Positions 7,676 through 16,368 are shown, counted from the stretch's first letter. The stretch is 64,000 nucleotides of DNA from Verrucomicrobiales bacterium (GCA_029213195.1 JARGNI010000021.1:1-64000), one strand, 5' to 3'. The notes: generated from the letters alone by a model not told the origin. Translations and numbers: made by a program.

Positions 7676-8544
7676 GCGAAGAATTGGCAGTAGAGGTCAA
7701 GAATCTGACGAAGGTCTTTCCGACCGGGCTGAGAAAGGAATACGTCGTCGCCGTCGACAATCTCTCTTTCGAGGTCAAAGCCGGCGAAGTCTATGGACTC
7801 ATTGGACCGAACGGGTCGGGAAAATCGACGACGATGAAAGTGGTCCTCGGTCTGATGGCTCCGAGCAAGGGAACCTCCACCGTTTTCGGCTACGAGAGCG
7901 GCGATATCCAGGCGCGAAACGAAATCGGATTCCTCCCTGAGAATCCCTACTTCTACAAGCACCTCTCCGGTGCCGAGACCCTGAAGTTCTATGGCAAACT
8001 CTGCGGACTCCGGGGATCGGAACTGAAGGACCGGATCGCGGACCTCCTCCAGCTGGTCGATCTCGAGGACGCAGCGAAGAGACGACTGGGAGGATACTCC
8101 AAGGGCATGCTCCAGAGGATCGGCCTCGCCCAGACCCTGATCCAGAACCCGCGACTCGTCATTCTCGATGAACCTACCGCCGGCGTCGACCCGGTCGGCT
8201 CTCGCCAGATTCGAGATCTCATTCTTCGTCTCAAGGAAGATGGCTACACCGTTTTCCTCTGCTCTCACCTCCTCGAACAGGTCCAGGAAGTCTGCGACCG
8301 CGTCGGAATCATCTTCAAAGGGCGCATGAGAAGGGAAGGCCCTCTCGAAGAACTCATCCGGATCGAGGATCAGACCGAGCTGACCCTCAAGGGGGCTTCC
8401 CCGGAATTGCTGGAGCAGGTCCGGAACCTCATCGAGTCCGACGGCTCGGCCGAGTTGGTCGAGGAGGGACATCCCCGCACTACCCTGGAACGGCTTTTCA
8501 TCCGCATCGCAGGTCAGAAAGAAAACCAAAAGGAGTCTGCATGA
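7672..8544 (+). CDS. ABC-2-type transporter ATP-binding protein
   Basis: The track ORF from 7309 carries a long spurious extension. The real start is the ATG at 7672, overlapping the acylphosphatase stop, giving 290 residues. It has Walker A GPNGSGKST at about 45-53, the Q-loop region, the signature LGGYSKGMLQRIGLAQ, Walker B LVILDEPTAGVDPVG and the switch histidine in LCSHLLEQ. The C-terminal extension (MRREGPLEELIRIEDQTELTLKG) is typical of NatA/CcmA-like exporters. It pairs with the permease that follows and overlaps it by four bases. Confidence 0.95.
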   Translation: MSEELAVEVKNLTKVFPTGLRKEYVVAVDNLSFEVKAGEVYGLIGPNGSGKSTTMKVVLGLMAPSKGTSTVFGYESGDIQARNEIGFLPENPYFYKHLSGAETLKFYGKLCGLRGSELKDRIADLLQLVDLEDAAKRRLGGYSKGMLQRIGLAQTLIQNPRLVILDEPTAGVDPVGSRQIRDLILRLKEDGYTVFLCSHLLEQVQEVCDRVGIIFKGRMRREGPLEELIRIEDQTELTLKGASPELLEQVRNLIESDGSAELVEEGHPRTTLERLFIRIAGQKENQKESA

Positions 8545-9455
8545 ACGAATCGGCATCTCCCCTCCAGTCTCCCGCCCGACGAGTTGCGGCTTTTTCCTTG
8601 AGCCGAATCTCGACCATTGCGATGAGCACGGTCACGCAGCTTGTGCGGATGAAAACCTTCTATTTTCTCCTCGCCTTTGCACTCCTCCTCTTCGCCGTCG
8701 GAAACTTCAATTTCGCCTCTTCCCCGGCACAGGCTCTCTCGACCCTGAAGAAAGTTTCCTTCGGAGCCATGGACCTTTTTGCCTGGCTCTTTGCCATCGT
8801 CGCGACAGCCCTCCTCATCCCTCGGGATATCGAGGATCGGACGCTCTATACGATCCTCTCCAAGCCCGTTCGCCGGATCGAATACCTGCTCGGGAAACTG
8901 GGCGGGGTCCTCATAGTCATCGCGATCTCCCTTGCCGTCATGTTCGTGATTTGCTCGTTCATGATCATCTGGCAGCAACTCGGGTATATCGCGGCGGAAT
9001 ATGATACCCGGGATATCCGGACCGAACAGGAAATCCTGGCCAGTGTCACGTTGATCGAGAATGCCGGATTCCGAGGAGAACTGATCTACGCCGCCTATGC
9101 ATCCTTTCTCAAGTCCGCCGTCGTTGCCAGCGTCACCATCCTCCTCTCGACCTTCGCCTCCAGCTCTCTCTTCACCATCATCATCAGCATCCTCGTTTTC
9201 CTCGTGGGACACGCCCACACCATGGCGACCAACTTCTGGCTGCAGGAAACGGACAACAGCCTCGTCGTCCAGATGGTCCTGAAAGTCGTCAAGATCCTCA
9301 TCCCCAATTTCCAACTCTTCTCCTTCAGCGAAGGAATCGTCCAGGGCGCAAGCGTCGCCAGCGGGGTGCTCCTGCAGATGTCGGGGATCACTGCCGCCTA
9401 CCTTTTCGTCTTTCTCCTGATCTCGCTGATCTCCTTCGGCGACAAGGAGTTCTAG
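8541..9455 (+). CDS. ABC-2-type transporter permease
   Basis: This 304-residue integral membrane protein has about six hydrophobic segments: FYFLLAFALLLFAV, LFAWLFAIVATALLI, VLIVIAISLAVMFVICSFMII, SVTILLSTFASSSLFTIIISILVFLVG and the final ITAAYLFVFLLISLI. The motif IPRDIEDRTLYTILSKPVRRIEYLLGK is the usual ABC-2 permease signature after the second helix. Together with the ATPase it probably forms a homodimeric exporter. A weakly hydrophobic region near FWLQETDNSL lies outside the membrane. The substrate is not evident. Confidence 0.92.
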   Translation: MNESASPLQSPARRVAAFSLSRISTIAMSTVTQLVRMKTFYFLLAFALLLFAVGNFNFASSPAQALSTLKKVSFGAMDLFAWLFAIVATALLIPRDIEDRTLYTILSKPVRRIEYLLGKLGGVLIVIAISLAVMFVICSFMIIWQQLGYIAAEYDTRDIRTEQEILASVTLIENAGFRGELIYAAYASFLKSAVVASVTILLSTFASSSLFTIIISILVFLVGHAHTMATNFWLQETDNSLVVQMVLKVVKILIPNFQLFSFSEGIVQGASVASGVLLQMSGITAAYLFVFLLISLISFGDKEF

Positions 9456-9469
9456 TACTCGACAACCGA

Positions 9470-10306
9470 ATGAAACGCCCGCTTTCTCAGGTTACCAAGA
9501 TCGTCCTTGTCGCCCTCGCACTATCCGCGTTTGGACTCCTCCGTGCTCCCTGGGAGGATGCGATTCGTGACGACCTCGTCGAGAACCAACTGCTGCTGCC
9601 TCCTCCCGCGGAATCCGCGATCGAACAAATGAGCCAATCGGCGCTCATGGGAACCCTCGGAGGGCTTCGCACTCTCGTGAGCACCTTTCTCGTCCTCGAG
9701 GGCTTTGACCATTTCAGCCTCAAGGACTGGGAGGAACTGCGCAACACCTACCAGATCGTCACCAGTCTCGAACCTCGTGATGAGAATCACTGGAGAGACA
9801 TCGTCTGGCATCTTGGCATCAACGCGACAGCCAACATGGAGCTCGACAAGTCCCTGCCCGAATTCGAAAGGAAAAGACGATTCCAGCAATATGCCCTCGA
9901 AGCCATCGACTTTGCCGAGCGAGGAATCCAGCAGGTCCCGGAATCGGCGATCATTCGTCAGCAACTCGCCGAAGTCTATCGGGAGAAATTGAAAGACAAC
10001 TGCAAGACCGCGGAAGTCTATGGTGATCTCATCGGATTGCCGGGGGCACCCGAGTATGTGCGCCGGTTTCACGGCTATTTCCTGGCTCGATGCCCCGGAA
10101 GAGAACAGGAAGCCTACGACTACCTCATGGCCCTGTTTCGCGAAGGCCCGAGCCAGCACCTCCCCACCCTGATCAAGGAGATCCAGAAATTGGAAGAACT
10201 CCTCGAGATCCCATCGCCGGAGAGAATCCGTGCGGTCCCAAGACAAAGTCCTGCCCAGCGCAGAGCGAGCAAAAACACGCTTCCGGGCGGGATCGTGATT
10301 CCCTGA
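9470..10306 (+). CDS. Uncharacterised membrane-anchored helical-repeat protein downstream of the ABC exporter
   Basis: This 278-residue protein has an N-terminal hydrophobic segment (VTKIVLVALALSAFGLLRA) that looks like an uncleaved anchor. The extracytoplasmic domain is mostly helical, with helix pairs such as YALEAIDFAERGIQQVPESAIIRQQLAEVYREK that resemble TPR repeats, and ends in a basic tail. Its ATG is 14 bases after the permease stop, so it is the fourth gene of the acyP-ABC operon. It may be an accessory protein of the exporter. I do not recognise a named family. Confidence 0.7.
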   Translation: MKRPLSQVTKIVLVALALSAFGLLRAPWEDAIRDDLVENQLLLPPPAESAIEQMSQSALMGTLGGLRTLVSTFLVLEGFDHFSLKDWEELRNTYQIVTSLEPRDENHWRDIVWHLGINATANMELDKSLPEFERKRRFQQYALEAIDFAERGIQQVPESAIIRQQLAEVYREKLKDNCKTAEVYGDLIGLPGAPEYVRRFHGYFLARCPGREQEAYDYLMALFREGPSQHLPTLIKEIQKLEELLEIPSPERIRAVPRQSPAQRRASKNTLPGGIVIP

Positions 10307-10421
10307 TCTTTTCCCGCTTCCGACCGCTTTTGTGTTCGCGTGACGTTGCGAAAGTGCTTAATTGTGCTTAGTTCGTCGGCTCGCCCACCGGCCTAGCCGC
10401 CCCGGGCAAAGTCAGTAGTTC

Positions 10422-11144
10422 ATGAAGTACGCGATTTTCGGAGACATCCACGCCAATCTCGAAGCCCTCGAGGCGGTTCTCGCGCATGCCGCAGCCCAAG
10501 GATGCACCGAACATGTCTGCGTCGGCGACATCGTCGGGTATGCTGCCAATCCACGAGAATGTCTCGACGTCATCCGGCAGATGGGCTGCCCCGTCGTCAA
10601 AGGCAACCACGACGAAGAGGCCATCCTCGAAACTTCCCTGGAAGGGCTCAACCCCCTCGCCAAGCAGGCAATGGAATGGACCCGGAACCAGCTCAGTCCC
10701 GAAGACCGAGAATACCTGGGCAATCTCAAGCTTGTCCGACAGGTTCGCGATTTCACTATCGTCCACGCAACACTGGATACCCCTGGGAGTTGGACCTACG
10801 TGACGAACAAGTTCGACGCGATGGCAAGCTTCAGCTACCAATTCACCCAGCTCTGCTTTTACGGCCACACCCACACACCTCGCATCTACATCAAAGGGGA
10901 CAGCGTCGAGCCATCGGAAGAAATGACCGTGACCCTCGAGATGGGAAGGAAATACTTCATCAATGTCGGGTCGACGGGGCAACCTCGAGATGGAGACTGG
11001 CGTGCTTCCTACGCCGTCTATGATGTCGAGAACCAGAATGTCACGATCCACCGGATCGACTACGACATTCAGAAGGCGCAGGACAAGATCAACGACGCCG
11101 GACTGCCCGAAATGCTGGCGCATCGCCTCTCACTCGGAAAATAG
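10422..11144 (+). CDS. Calcineurin-like metallophosphoesterase
   Basis: The 240-residue protein shows the full metal-binding set: FGDIHAN, VGDIVGYAANP, GNHDEEA, HATLDTP and YGHTHTP. GDxH, GDxxG, GNHD and GHTH make the two-metal phosphoesterase centre. The arrangement is that of the YfcE/PP2A-like bacterial group that hydrolyses phosphomonoesters or phosphodiesters, including dinucleoside polyphosphates. It is followed within two bases by the GT9 gene and then by rnhA, so the three are co-transcribed. The substrate is unknown. Confidence 0.9.
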   Translation: MKYAIFGDIHANLEALEAVLAHAAAQGCTEHVCVGDIVGYAANPRECLDVIRQMGCPVVKGNHDEEAILETSLEGLNPLAKQAMEWTRNQLSPEDREYLGNLKLVRQVRDFTIVHATLDTPGSWTYVTNKFDAMASFSYQFTQLCFYGHTHTPRIYIKGDSVEPSEEMTVTLEMGRKYFINVGSTGQPRDGDWRASYAVYDVENQNVTIHRIDYDIQKAQDKINDAGLPEMLAHRLSLGK

Positions 11145-11145
11145 G

Positions 11146-12180
11146 GTGAAGCTCGAAGGACACGAACGGATCCTTGTCCTGAAACCGAGTTCCCTCGGCG
11201 ATATCGTACACACCCTGCCCGCGGTCTCGGCCATCTCCCGCCAATTCCCCGAAACACGGATCGATTGGCTGGCCAACACCGAGTGGCTTCCGCTCCTCGA
11301 AGGACTACCCTTTCTTCGAAGAACCGTCCCTTTTCCCCGAAAAAACTTCCGGGGCTTCGGGGGATTGCTCCGCGCACGACGATGGGCCGCTACCGAGTTC
11401 GCTTCAGAGGACTATGATCTCGCGCTCGACTTCCAGGGCCTCCTCCGCAGCGCACTCCTCGCCAAGATGTCCGGTGCCAGGCAACGCATCGGCTTCGCCC
11501 AGGCGAGAGAAGGAGCGGCCAACCTGTATCACCACTCGATCTGCGTGCAGGACTGGGCCCATCGTCATGCCGTCGATCGCTATCGGTCTCTCGTGGAGTC
11601 CCTCGGCGTCTCGACAGAGCCGGTCGAGTTTCCTCTCCCAGAAGGAACTCCAGTCGATCTCCCCAAGGAGTTCTCCGACTCCGCCATCGTCCTGCACCCT
11701 TTTTCGCGAGGAGCAGGAAAAAGTCTCTCGCTTGCGGAAGTGGAAGAACTCTGCGAAGCCCTCGCTCCCCAGCCTGTCATTCTCGTAGGCCGAACCGAAC
11801 ACTCCTCTCACGAAGGGCATGACTGGCCGGGGCAGGTTCACGATCTGCTCAACCGGACGGATCTCAGCGAACTGATCTCCCTCCTCTGCCAGGCAAGAGG
11901 AACGATCAGCGTCGACAGCGGTCCCATGCATCTCGCCGCCGGGATCAACGATCGGATCCTTTCTCTTCATACTTGGACCGATCCCGGTATGGTCGGACCA
12001 TGGCGGCCGGGTTCCTGGGTCTATCGGGACGGCCAGTTTCAACAGGTCCGCGAACTTGTTGCCGGCCAGTTTCCCGAGCGTCGCGACCAGAAACGGAAAC
12101 TGGCCTCGCAGGATCGCCTCTACACGCAAGCCGAGATCGAGAAGATCGCCCAATTCATTTCCACCGAGTTTGCCGCATGA
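11146..12180 (+). CDS. Glycosyltransferase family 9 (heptosyltransferase-like)
   Basis: The track ORF from 10963 is over-extended. A GTG at 11146, immediately after the phosphoesterase stop, gives VKLEGHERILVLKPSSLGDIVHTLPAVSAI, the canonical GT9 N-terminus, and a 344-residue protein. Other marks are LDFQGLLRSALLA, the C-terminal nucleotide-sugar domain IVLHPFSRGAGKSLS, and VDSGPMHLAAGI. GT9 enzymes transfer ADP-heptose or related sugars onto the lipopolysaccharide inner core at the cytoplasmic membrane. This fits a Gram-negative envelope. The ATGA at its end overlaps rnhA. Confidence 0.9.
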   Translation: MKLEGHERILVLKPSSLGDIVHTLPAVSAISRQFPETRIDWLANTEWLPLLEGLPFLRRTVPFPRKNFRGFGGLLRARRWAATEFASEDYDLALDFQGLLRSALLAKMSGARQRIGFAQAREGAANLYHHSICVQDWAHRHAVDRYRSLVESLGVSTEPVEFPLPEGTPVDLPKEFSDSAIVLHPFSRGAGKSLSLAEVEELCEALAPQPVILVGRTEHSSHEGHDWPGQVHDLLNRTDLSELISLLCQARGTISVDSGPMHLAAGINDRILSLHTWTDPGMVGPWRPGSWVYRDGQFQQVRELVAGQFPERRDQKRKLASQDRLYTQAEIEKIAQFISTEFAA

Positions 12181-12647
12181 AGAAGATCGAAATTTTCACG
12201 GACGGCTCCTCTCGAGGCAATCCGGGTCCCGGAGGCTATGGATCGATCGTTCGCTATGGCAAACACGTTCGCGAACTCGCCCAGGGCTTCACCAAGACGA
12301 CCAACAACCGAATGGAAATCCTCGCCGCCATTGCCGGGCTCGAGATCCTCAAGGAACCCTGCCAGGTCACTATTTTTTCCGACTCCCGTTATCTTGTCGA
12401 CGCTCAGACGAAGGGTTGGGTCGAAGGCTGGAAGAAACGCAATTGGATCAAGAAAGACAAGAAAGCAGTCAAGAACGTCGATCTCTGGAAACGACTCGAA
12501 ATCGCTGCCGAGGGGCATACCATCGCCTGGCAATGGGTCAAAGGGCATGCCGGTCATGAAATGAACGAGAGATGCGATGAACTCGCCACCCAGGCCGCCG
12601 ATGGTGAGATGGGCGGGTTGATTCCCGACGAAGGTTTCCAGGAATAG
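12177..12647 (+). CDS. rnhA: Ribonuclease HI
   Basis: The start is the ATG at 12177 overlapping the GT9 stop (ATGA), giving 156 residues, the usual RNase HI length. The four catalytic acids are visible: Asp9 in FTDGSSRGNPGPGG, Glu47 in NNRMEILAA, Asp69 in FSDSRYLVDA and Asp134 in GHEMNERCDELA. The basic handle region GWKKRNWIKKDKKAVKN is present, as in the E. coli enzyme. It degrades the RNA strand of RNA-DNA hybrids, for example Okazaki primers and R-loops. Confidence 0.96.
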   Translation: MKKIEIFTDGSSRGNPGPGGYGSIVRYGKHVRELAQGFTKTTNNRMEILAAIAGLEILKEPCQVTIFSDSRYLVDAQTKGWVEGWKKRNWIKKDKKAVKNVDLWKRLEIAAEGHTIAWQWVKGHAGHEMNERCDELATQAADGEMGGLIPDEGFQE

Positions 12648-12701
12648 AAGGTGGCCGCGCGCGCGACGAAGAAGATCAATTCTTCGCAGGCTTTCCGAAT
12701 C

Positions 12702-12717
12702 GCGAAGAATTCTTCGC
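12702..12717. repeat. Perfect 16-bp palindrome between rnhA and the cytochrome gene
   Basis: GCGAAGAATTCTTCGC is a perfect inverted repeat with no spacer in the short convergent gap. AATTCTTCGC also occurs about 30 bases upstream (12679-12687 region). It could be part of a bidirectional terminator, but no T-tract follows it, so I list it only as a repeat. Confidence 0.5.
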
Positions 12718-12738
12718 AACCGCGAATCACAAACCGAG

Positions 12739-14415
12739 CTAGTCGCCCACCGACTTGAGCCACTTCCACAAAGCCGCCGTTTCTTTTTTCGAGAACGCCG
12801 CCTCGGAACGGTCCACCCCGTCGACCCGTGGGGGATGGGAAGCATATCGCTGACGGAGGAAGCGATCAAAATAGTCCGCGGTGAGACGCTCCGTAGAATT
12901 TGCGAGATCCATTCCCGGATAATCGGTCGCCTCCTCACTCCCGGCCGCGTGACACGCCTGGCAGTTTTTTCCCCTCGCAGAAAAGAGCATCTCTCCCGTC
13001 GGCCCACGAGTCTTCGCCTCTTTCTCGACGAGATCCCAATCCGGGAGTTCGTCATGCCTCTGGAGAAGCCTGAGCAAGGGGGCACTCTCCTTGGCTAGAA
13101 AAGTCGGCATTCGGCTCGCAAGATAAGGACGCACCGCCACTTCTCCCGGTTCCAGGAGGGCATCTTCCAGCCAATCCGGCTTCAACTTGGCCCCGACCCC
13201 ATCGAGCTGAGGCGGGAGATGCCCGGCTCGCCCGAGGGCAATCGCCTCCTGCGTCCCGAAGCCGAAATAGACCTCCCGAGCCGTCTCCGCACCGCCGACG
13301 CCTCCTCGCTCGTGACAGGCATAGCAATTGAGCCGTTTCATCCTCCAATCGATCTGCTTCTGGGCATCCCAGCCCTCGAAAGATGAGAGTCGCTCCAGCG
13401 CGGCACGGATCGAGCGTTTCTGCACCGGGTCGAGGCCATAAAAGGGCACGGCTCCTCCCGGGGGACGTTGCGCGAGGCAGCCCTGGTCTTCCGTGGTATT
13501 CAACTCTCGAAGCGGTCTCGCCATCGGAGTGGCTTGATCCAAACCATGATCGGGAAGGGTGTGGCAGGCATGGCAGTTTTTCTGGACGAAGAGCGATTTC
13601 CCTTTCGTCACCAGCTCCGGATCGATCTCCGTCGTCTCCGCAGCGCCCAGCGCCTCCGAGACATTGGCAGGCAGCTCCAAATCGGGCCCGGCTTTGAGAT
13701 ACGCGGCCAGGTCGATGGCCTCGCGCTCCGACAAACGAAAGTCCGGCATCCGTCCCGAGGGGCGATGCTCATTCGGATGCAAAAGGAAATGGGTCAGCGC
13801 ATTGAGATCATAGAGATCGGCTAGATTCATCGGCACGCTGGGGAGACCCGCCATTTCGATCTCGGCATTCTCCGGGATCCCCGCCGGGCGATACCCCACC
13901 TCCGGAGCATGACAAGCGGCACAGCCGATGCGGTGATAGAGATGGCGCCCGGCCTCGATGTCGCCCTCGGGATAGCGGGGGATTTTCTCGCTCAGGGTGG
14001 AGAGAAAATGCCTCAAGGCCTTGACCTCCGCGAGGTCGCGATCCGGACCGGCAAAAAGACTGGGCATGATGGTGTCCTGCTTCACGAATCGAGGGCTCCG
14101 GATCATCAATTCGAGATCCAGGGATCCCAACCGGTCCCCCACCCCATCGAGACGAGTTCCTGGAACACCGGCAAGAGTTTCCCGGAGCGCCCGGGGTGGC
14201 TCGTGGCAGGCGACACAGTTCAGCTCATTGAGCAGGATGAGTCCTCCCTGGGCCAGGTAGTCGTCGTCGTCGAGACTGCTGTGAAACCGCTCGAACCCGA
14301 CCACGTAGGGATACTTGACGGGCTTGGCATGAGCCGGATGAGCGTTGGATATTTCCCCGCAGAACAGGATCAGCATCCCGAAGAGGAGACCGAACCCTGT
14401 TTGGTAGAAAACCAT
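12739..14415 (-). CDS. Exported pentaheme cytochrome c-type protein
   Basis: Starting at the ATG at 14415 rather than the track start at 14457 places a signal peptide (MVFYQTGFGLLFGMLILFCGEISNAHPAHA) at the front and removes most of the overlap with the ABC gene. The 558-residue protein has five c-type heme motifs: CVACH, CAACH, CHACH, CYACH and CQACH. They are spread across repeated mono-heme modules, each followed by a methionine-containing stretch such as MPSLFAG, RMPDFRL or RMPTFLA that could give the sixth ligand. It should act in the periplasm in electron transfer. PVC bacteria often carry such multi-module cytochromes. The redox partner is not visible. It lies 22 bases after a LolD-like ATPase gene. 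Confidence 0.88.
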   Translation of the reverse strand: MVFYQTGFGLLFGMLILFCGEISNAHPAHAKPVKYPYVVGFERFHSSLDDDDYLAQGGLILLNELNCVACHEPPRALRETLAGVPGTRLDGVGDRLGSLDLELMIRSPRFVKQDTIMPSLFAGPDRDLAEVKALRHFLSTLSEKIPRYPEGDIEAGRHLYHRIGCAACHAPEVGYRPAGIPENAEIEMAGLPSVPMNLADLYDLNALTHFLLHPNEHRPSGRMPDFRLSEREAIDLAAYLKAGPDLELPANVSEALGAAETTEIDPELVTKGKSLFVQKNCHACHTLPDHGLDQATPMARPLRELNTTEDQGCLAQRPPGGAVPFYGLDPVQKRSIRAALERLSSFEGWDAQKQIDWRMKRLNCYACHERGGVGGAETAREVYFGFGTQEAIALGRAGHLPPQLDGVGAKLKPDWLEDALLEPGEVAVRPYLASRMPTFLAKESAPLLRLLQRHDELPDWDLVEKEAKTRGPTGEMLFSARGKNCQACHAAGSEEATDYPGMDLANSTERLTADYFDRFLRQRYASHPPRVDGVDRSEAAFSKKETAALWKWLKSVGD

Positions 14416-14437
14416 ACCCTGTTGAATCGATCGGGTT

Positions 14438-15115
14438 TCAGTCCACGATCCGTCCATCGACGAGCGTCACGGTGCGATCGCCGCTCCCGGACAGGCTCTG
14501 GTCGTGGGTCACGACGAGAAGCGTTCGCTCTTTCTCATCGACCAGTTCCATGAGCAGATCCATGACCGCTCCTCCGGTCTTGGTATCGAGGTTTCCCGTC
14601 GGTTCGTCGGCGAAGATGATTTTCGGATCGTTGATGAGGGATCGTGCGATCGCGACCCGTTGTTGTTCTCCGCCGGACAACTCATTGGGAAGATGGTTGA
14701 CCCTTTCGGCCAGTCCGACCCGCGAAAGAAGCTCGGTAGCCCTCTCCGTGGCTCGCTTTCCCCGAATCATGGCGGGGACGAGTACGTTCTCGAGAGCCGT
14801 CAGCTCCGGCATGAGGAAGAAATTCTGAAACACATAGCCCATCGTGGTATTGCGTGTTTTCGCCTGGGCGACACGCCCCTGTCGATAGAGTGACTTGCCA
14901 TCGATCATAACATCGCCCGCATTGGGCTTTTCGAGACCGGCCAGCGTGTAGAGCAGAGAAGTCTTTCCAGCGCCCGATGGGCCAACGAGGAACATCTTTT
15001 CTCCCTCTTTGACCTCGAGAGAAACACCTTTGAGAACCTCGATGCGATTATCACCGATCTCAAAGGTTCGAAAAATATCGCGGGCTTCCACCGCTATCGC
15101 ATGACTCATAGACAT
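14438..15115 (-). CDS. LolD/MacB-type ABC transporter ATP-binding protein
   Basis: I chose the ATG at 15115 because the track start at 15130 is a TTG. The 225-residue protein has Walker A VGPSGAGKTSLLY, the Q-loop VFQNFFLMPELT, signature NELSGGEQQRVAIARSL, Walker B IIFADEPTGNLD and the switch region LLVVTHDQSL. The spacing is that of the LolD/MacB/FtsE subfamily, which drives lipoprotein sorting or tripartite export. No LolC/E- or MacB-like permease gene is next to it in this window, so its partner must be encoded elsewhere. It is upstream of, and probably co-transcribed with, the pentaheme cytochrome gene. Confidence 0.93.
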   Translation of the reverse strand: MSMSHAIAVEARDIFRTFEIGDNRIEVLKGVSLEVKEGEKMFLVGPSGAGKTSLLYTLAGLEKPNAGDVMIDGKSLYRQGRVAQAKTRNTTMGYVFQNFFLMPELTALENVLVPAMIRGKRATERATELLSRVGLAERVNHLPNELSGGEQQRVAIARSLINDPKIIFADEPTGNLDTKTGGAVMDLLMELVDEKERTLLVVTHDQSLSGSGDRTVTLVDGRIVD

Positions 15116-15193
15116 GGGGGATCGATTCAAGAATGAGAACTTTCGCCCCGGAATGCACCCGAGACGAGTTCTTTCTTCTCCGATCCGAAGATT

Positions 15194-15214
15194 CTGCCCT
15201 GCGAATCAGGGCAG
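15194..15214 (-). terminator. Strong hairpin after the AP2-like gene
   Basis: CTGCCCTG (15194-15201) pairs perfectly with CAGGGCAG (15207-15214) around a five-base loop, ten bases past the stop of the minus-strand gene at 15225. On the minus strand only a weak AATCTTC follows, so termination is plausible but the T-tract is poor. Confidence 0.5.
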
Positions 15215-15224
15215 CGAAATCCAA

Positions 15225-15665
15225 TCACTTTTTCTTGCCACGGAGACCGGCACGACGAGCCTTCTTGGCCATGTCGAGCGCCTTGTCATTGCCGTAACGA
15301 GAAATGGAAAACTTGGCGGTCTTCCGCTTCGAATCTCCGTCGAGCCAGGCCGCCTGCCAGTACTGGTAGGTCTTTCCCTTGGTCGACTTGGAAACGACGT
15401 GGGTCACTCCGGTCATTCCCGACTGCTTGATGCGACGCTTCTTCTTGGAAGCGGCCTCCTGCTTGTACTTCGGCATCTTGGACAACAATTTGTCACGATG
15501 CTCCTTGGCCGCCTTCAACGCCTTCGTCTTGCCGCCCGAGGCTTTGTCAGGAAAATACTTCTGGTGGCTCTTTCCACGATGGGTGATGCGCACGTAGTAT
15601 CCGTGATTTTTCTTCTCAGGCTGGTCGATACGGGTGATCCCGTAGTTAGGGCGTGGAGACACCAT
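15225..15665 (-). CDS. Small basic protein with two AP2-like DNA-binding repeats
   Basis: The 146-residue protein is rich in lysine and arginine. It has two similar segments, about residues 8-65 and 84-142. The first contains GYYVRITHRGKSHQKYFPDKASGGKTKALKAAKEHRDKLL and the second GVTHVVSKSTKGKTYQYWQAAWLDGDSKRKTAKFSISRYGNDKALDMAKKARR. Each is a three-stranded sheet followed by a helix beginning (K)AL..AK, which is the AP2/ERF-like or integrase-arm-type fold that binds DNA. Bacterial AP2 domains are known from homing endonucleases and phage proteins, but here the two repeats stand alone. A regulatory or nucleoid role is inferred. Families of integrase N-terminal arms are an alternative reading. 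Confidence 0.65.
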   Translation of the reverse strand: MVSPRPNYGITRIDQPEKKNHGYYVRITHRGKSHQKYFPDKASGGKTKALKAAKEHRDKLLSKMPKYKQEAASKKKRRIKQSGMTGVTHVVSKSTKGKTYQYWQAAWLDGDSKRKTAKFSISRYGNDKALDMAKKARRAGLRGKKK

Positions 15666-15814
15666 AGGTCACAAGGGGTAAGAATAAGCGAACAAAACAG
15701 TTTCCGGAAATAAGCTGTCTACCGTTTTTCAAAAATTTGAACAAGGCAAAAGGCGGGAAAACCATTCAAAACGCTCGGATTTCTTGATTTTTTTCCAGAT
15801 TTCCCGGAAAAACC

Positions 15815-16327
15815 CTACCCAAACGACGAATCAGCAGACGAATTCGCAATCTGTCGGATCGCCTCGTAGAGAACGATTCCCGCAGCGGTAGCGAGATTCA
15901 AGCTCCTGCCCCGAGCCTGGGGAATGGTCAGGCAATGTTCGGGATCACTCTCGAGAAGGGATTCGGGAAGGCCCCGGGTTTCGGGTCCGAATACGAGGTA
16001 ATCCCCCGGTTGGAAGGACTCCCCCCAATAGGGTTTCTCCGCTTTTGTGGTGAGGAAAAAAAGTCGGCTCTCATCGGGGATACCCGATACAAAATCCTGC
16101 CAGGAGGACCAGACCGTCGGATCGAGTTCCTCCCAGTAATCGAGCCCGGCGCGACGCAGGGAGCGATCATCGATCGCGAATCCCAGGGGTTCGATGAGAT
16201 GGAGATGGGTCTCGGTCGAGTGACAGAGCCGACCGATATTCCCCGTGTTCGGAGGAATCTCCGGTTCGAAAAGAACGACGTTCAGATCCGAACGTGTTCC
16301 TCGTTCGTCACCAGGAAAGGGCTCCAT
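15815..16327 (-). CDS. trmL: tRNA (cytidine(34)-2'-O)-methyltransferase TrmL
   Basis: The 170-residue protein is a minimal SPOUT methyltransferase. It has LNVVLFEPEIPPNTGNIGRLCHST (motif 1), FGPETRGLPESLL (motif 2) and LNLATAAGIVLYEA (motif 3, the knotted AdoMet site). These are the marks of TrmL (YibK), which methylates the ribose of the wobble nucleotide of certain leucine tRNAs. The gene follows rplU-rpmA on the minus strand with a 41-base gap and may be in the same transcript. Confidence 0.93.
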   Translation of the reverse strand: MEPFPGDERGTRSDLNVVLFEPEIPPNTGNIGRLCHSTETHLHLIEPLGFAIDDRSLRRAGLDYWEELDPTVWSSWQDFVSGIPDESRLFFLTTKAEKPYWGESFQPGDYLVFGPETRGLPESLLESDPEHCLTIPQARGRSLNLATAAGIVLYEAIRQIANSSADSSFG

Positions 16328-16368
16328 ACGAAACGCAGGAGCGGATGGTCTCGTTCGTCGCCAGGGGC

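Noticed and set aside
12120-13085. A minus-strand ORF of 321 residues over rnhA and the cytochrome end
   Set aside because: It crosses the convergent boundary of two well-supported genes and has no motifs.
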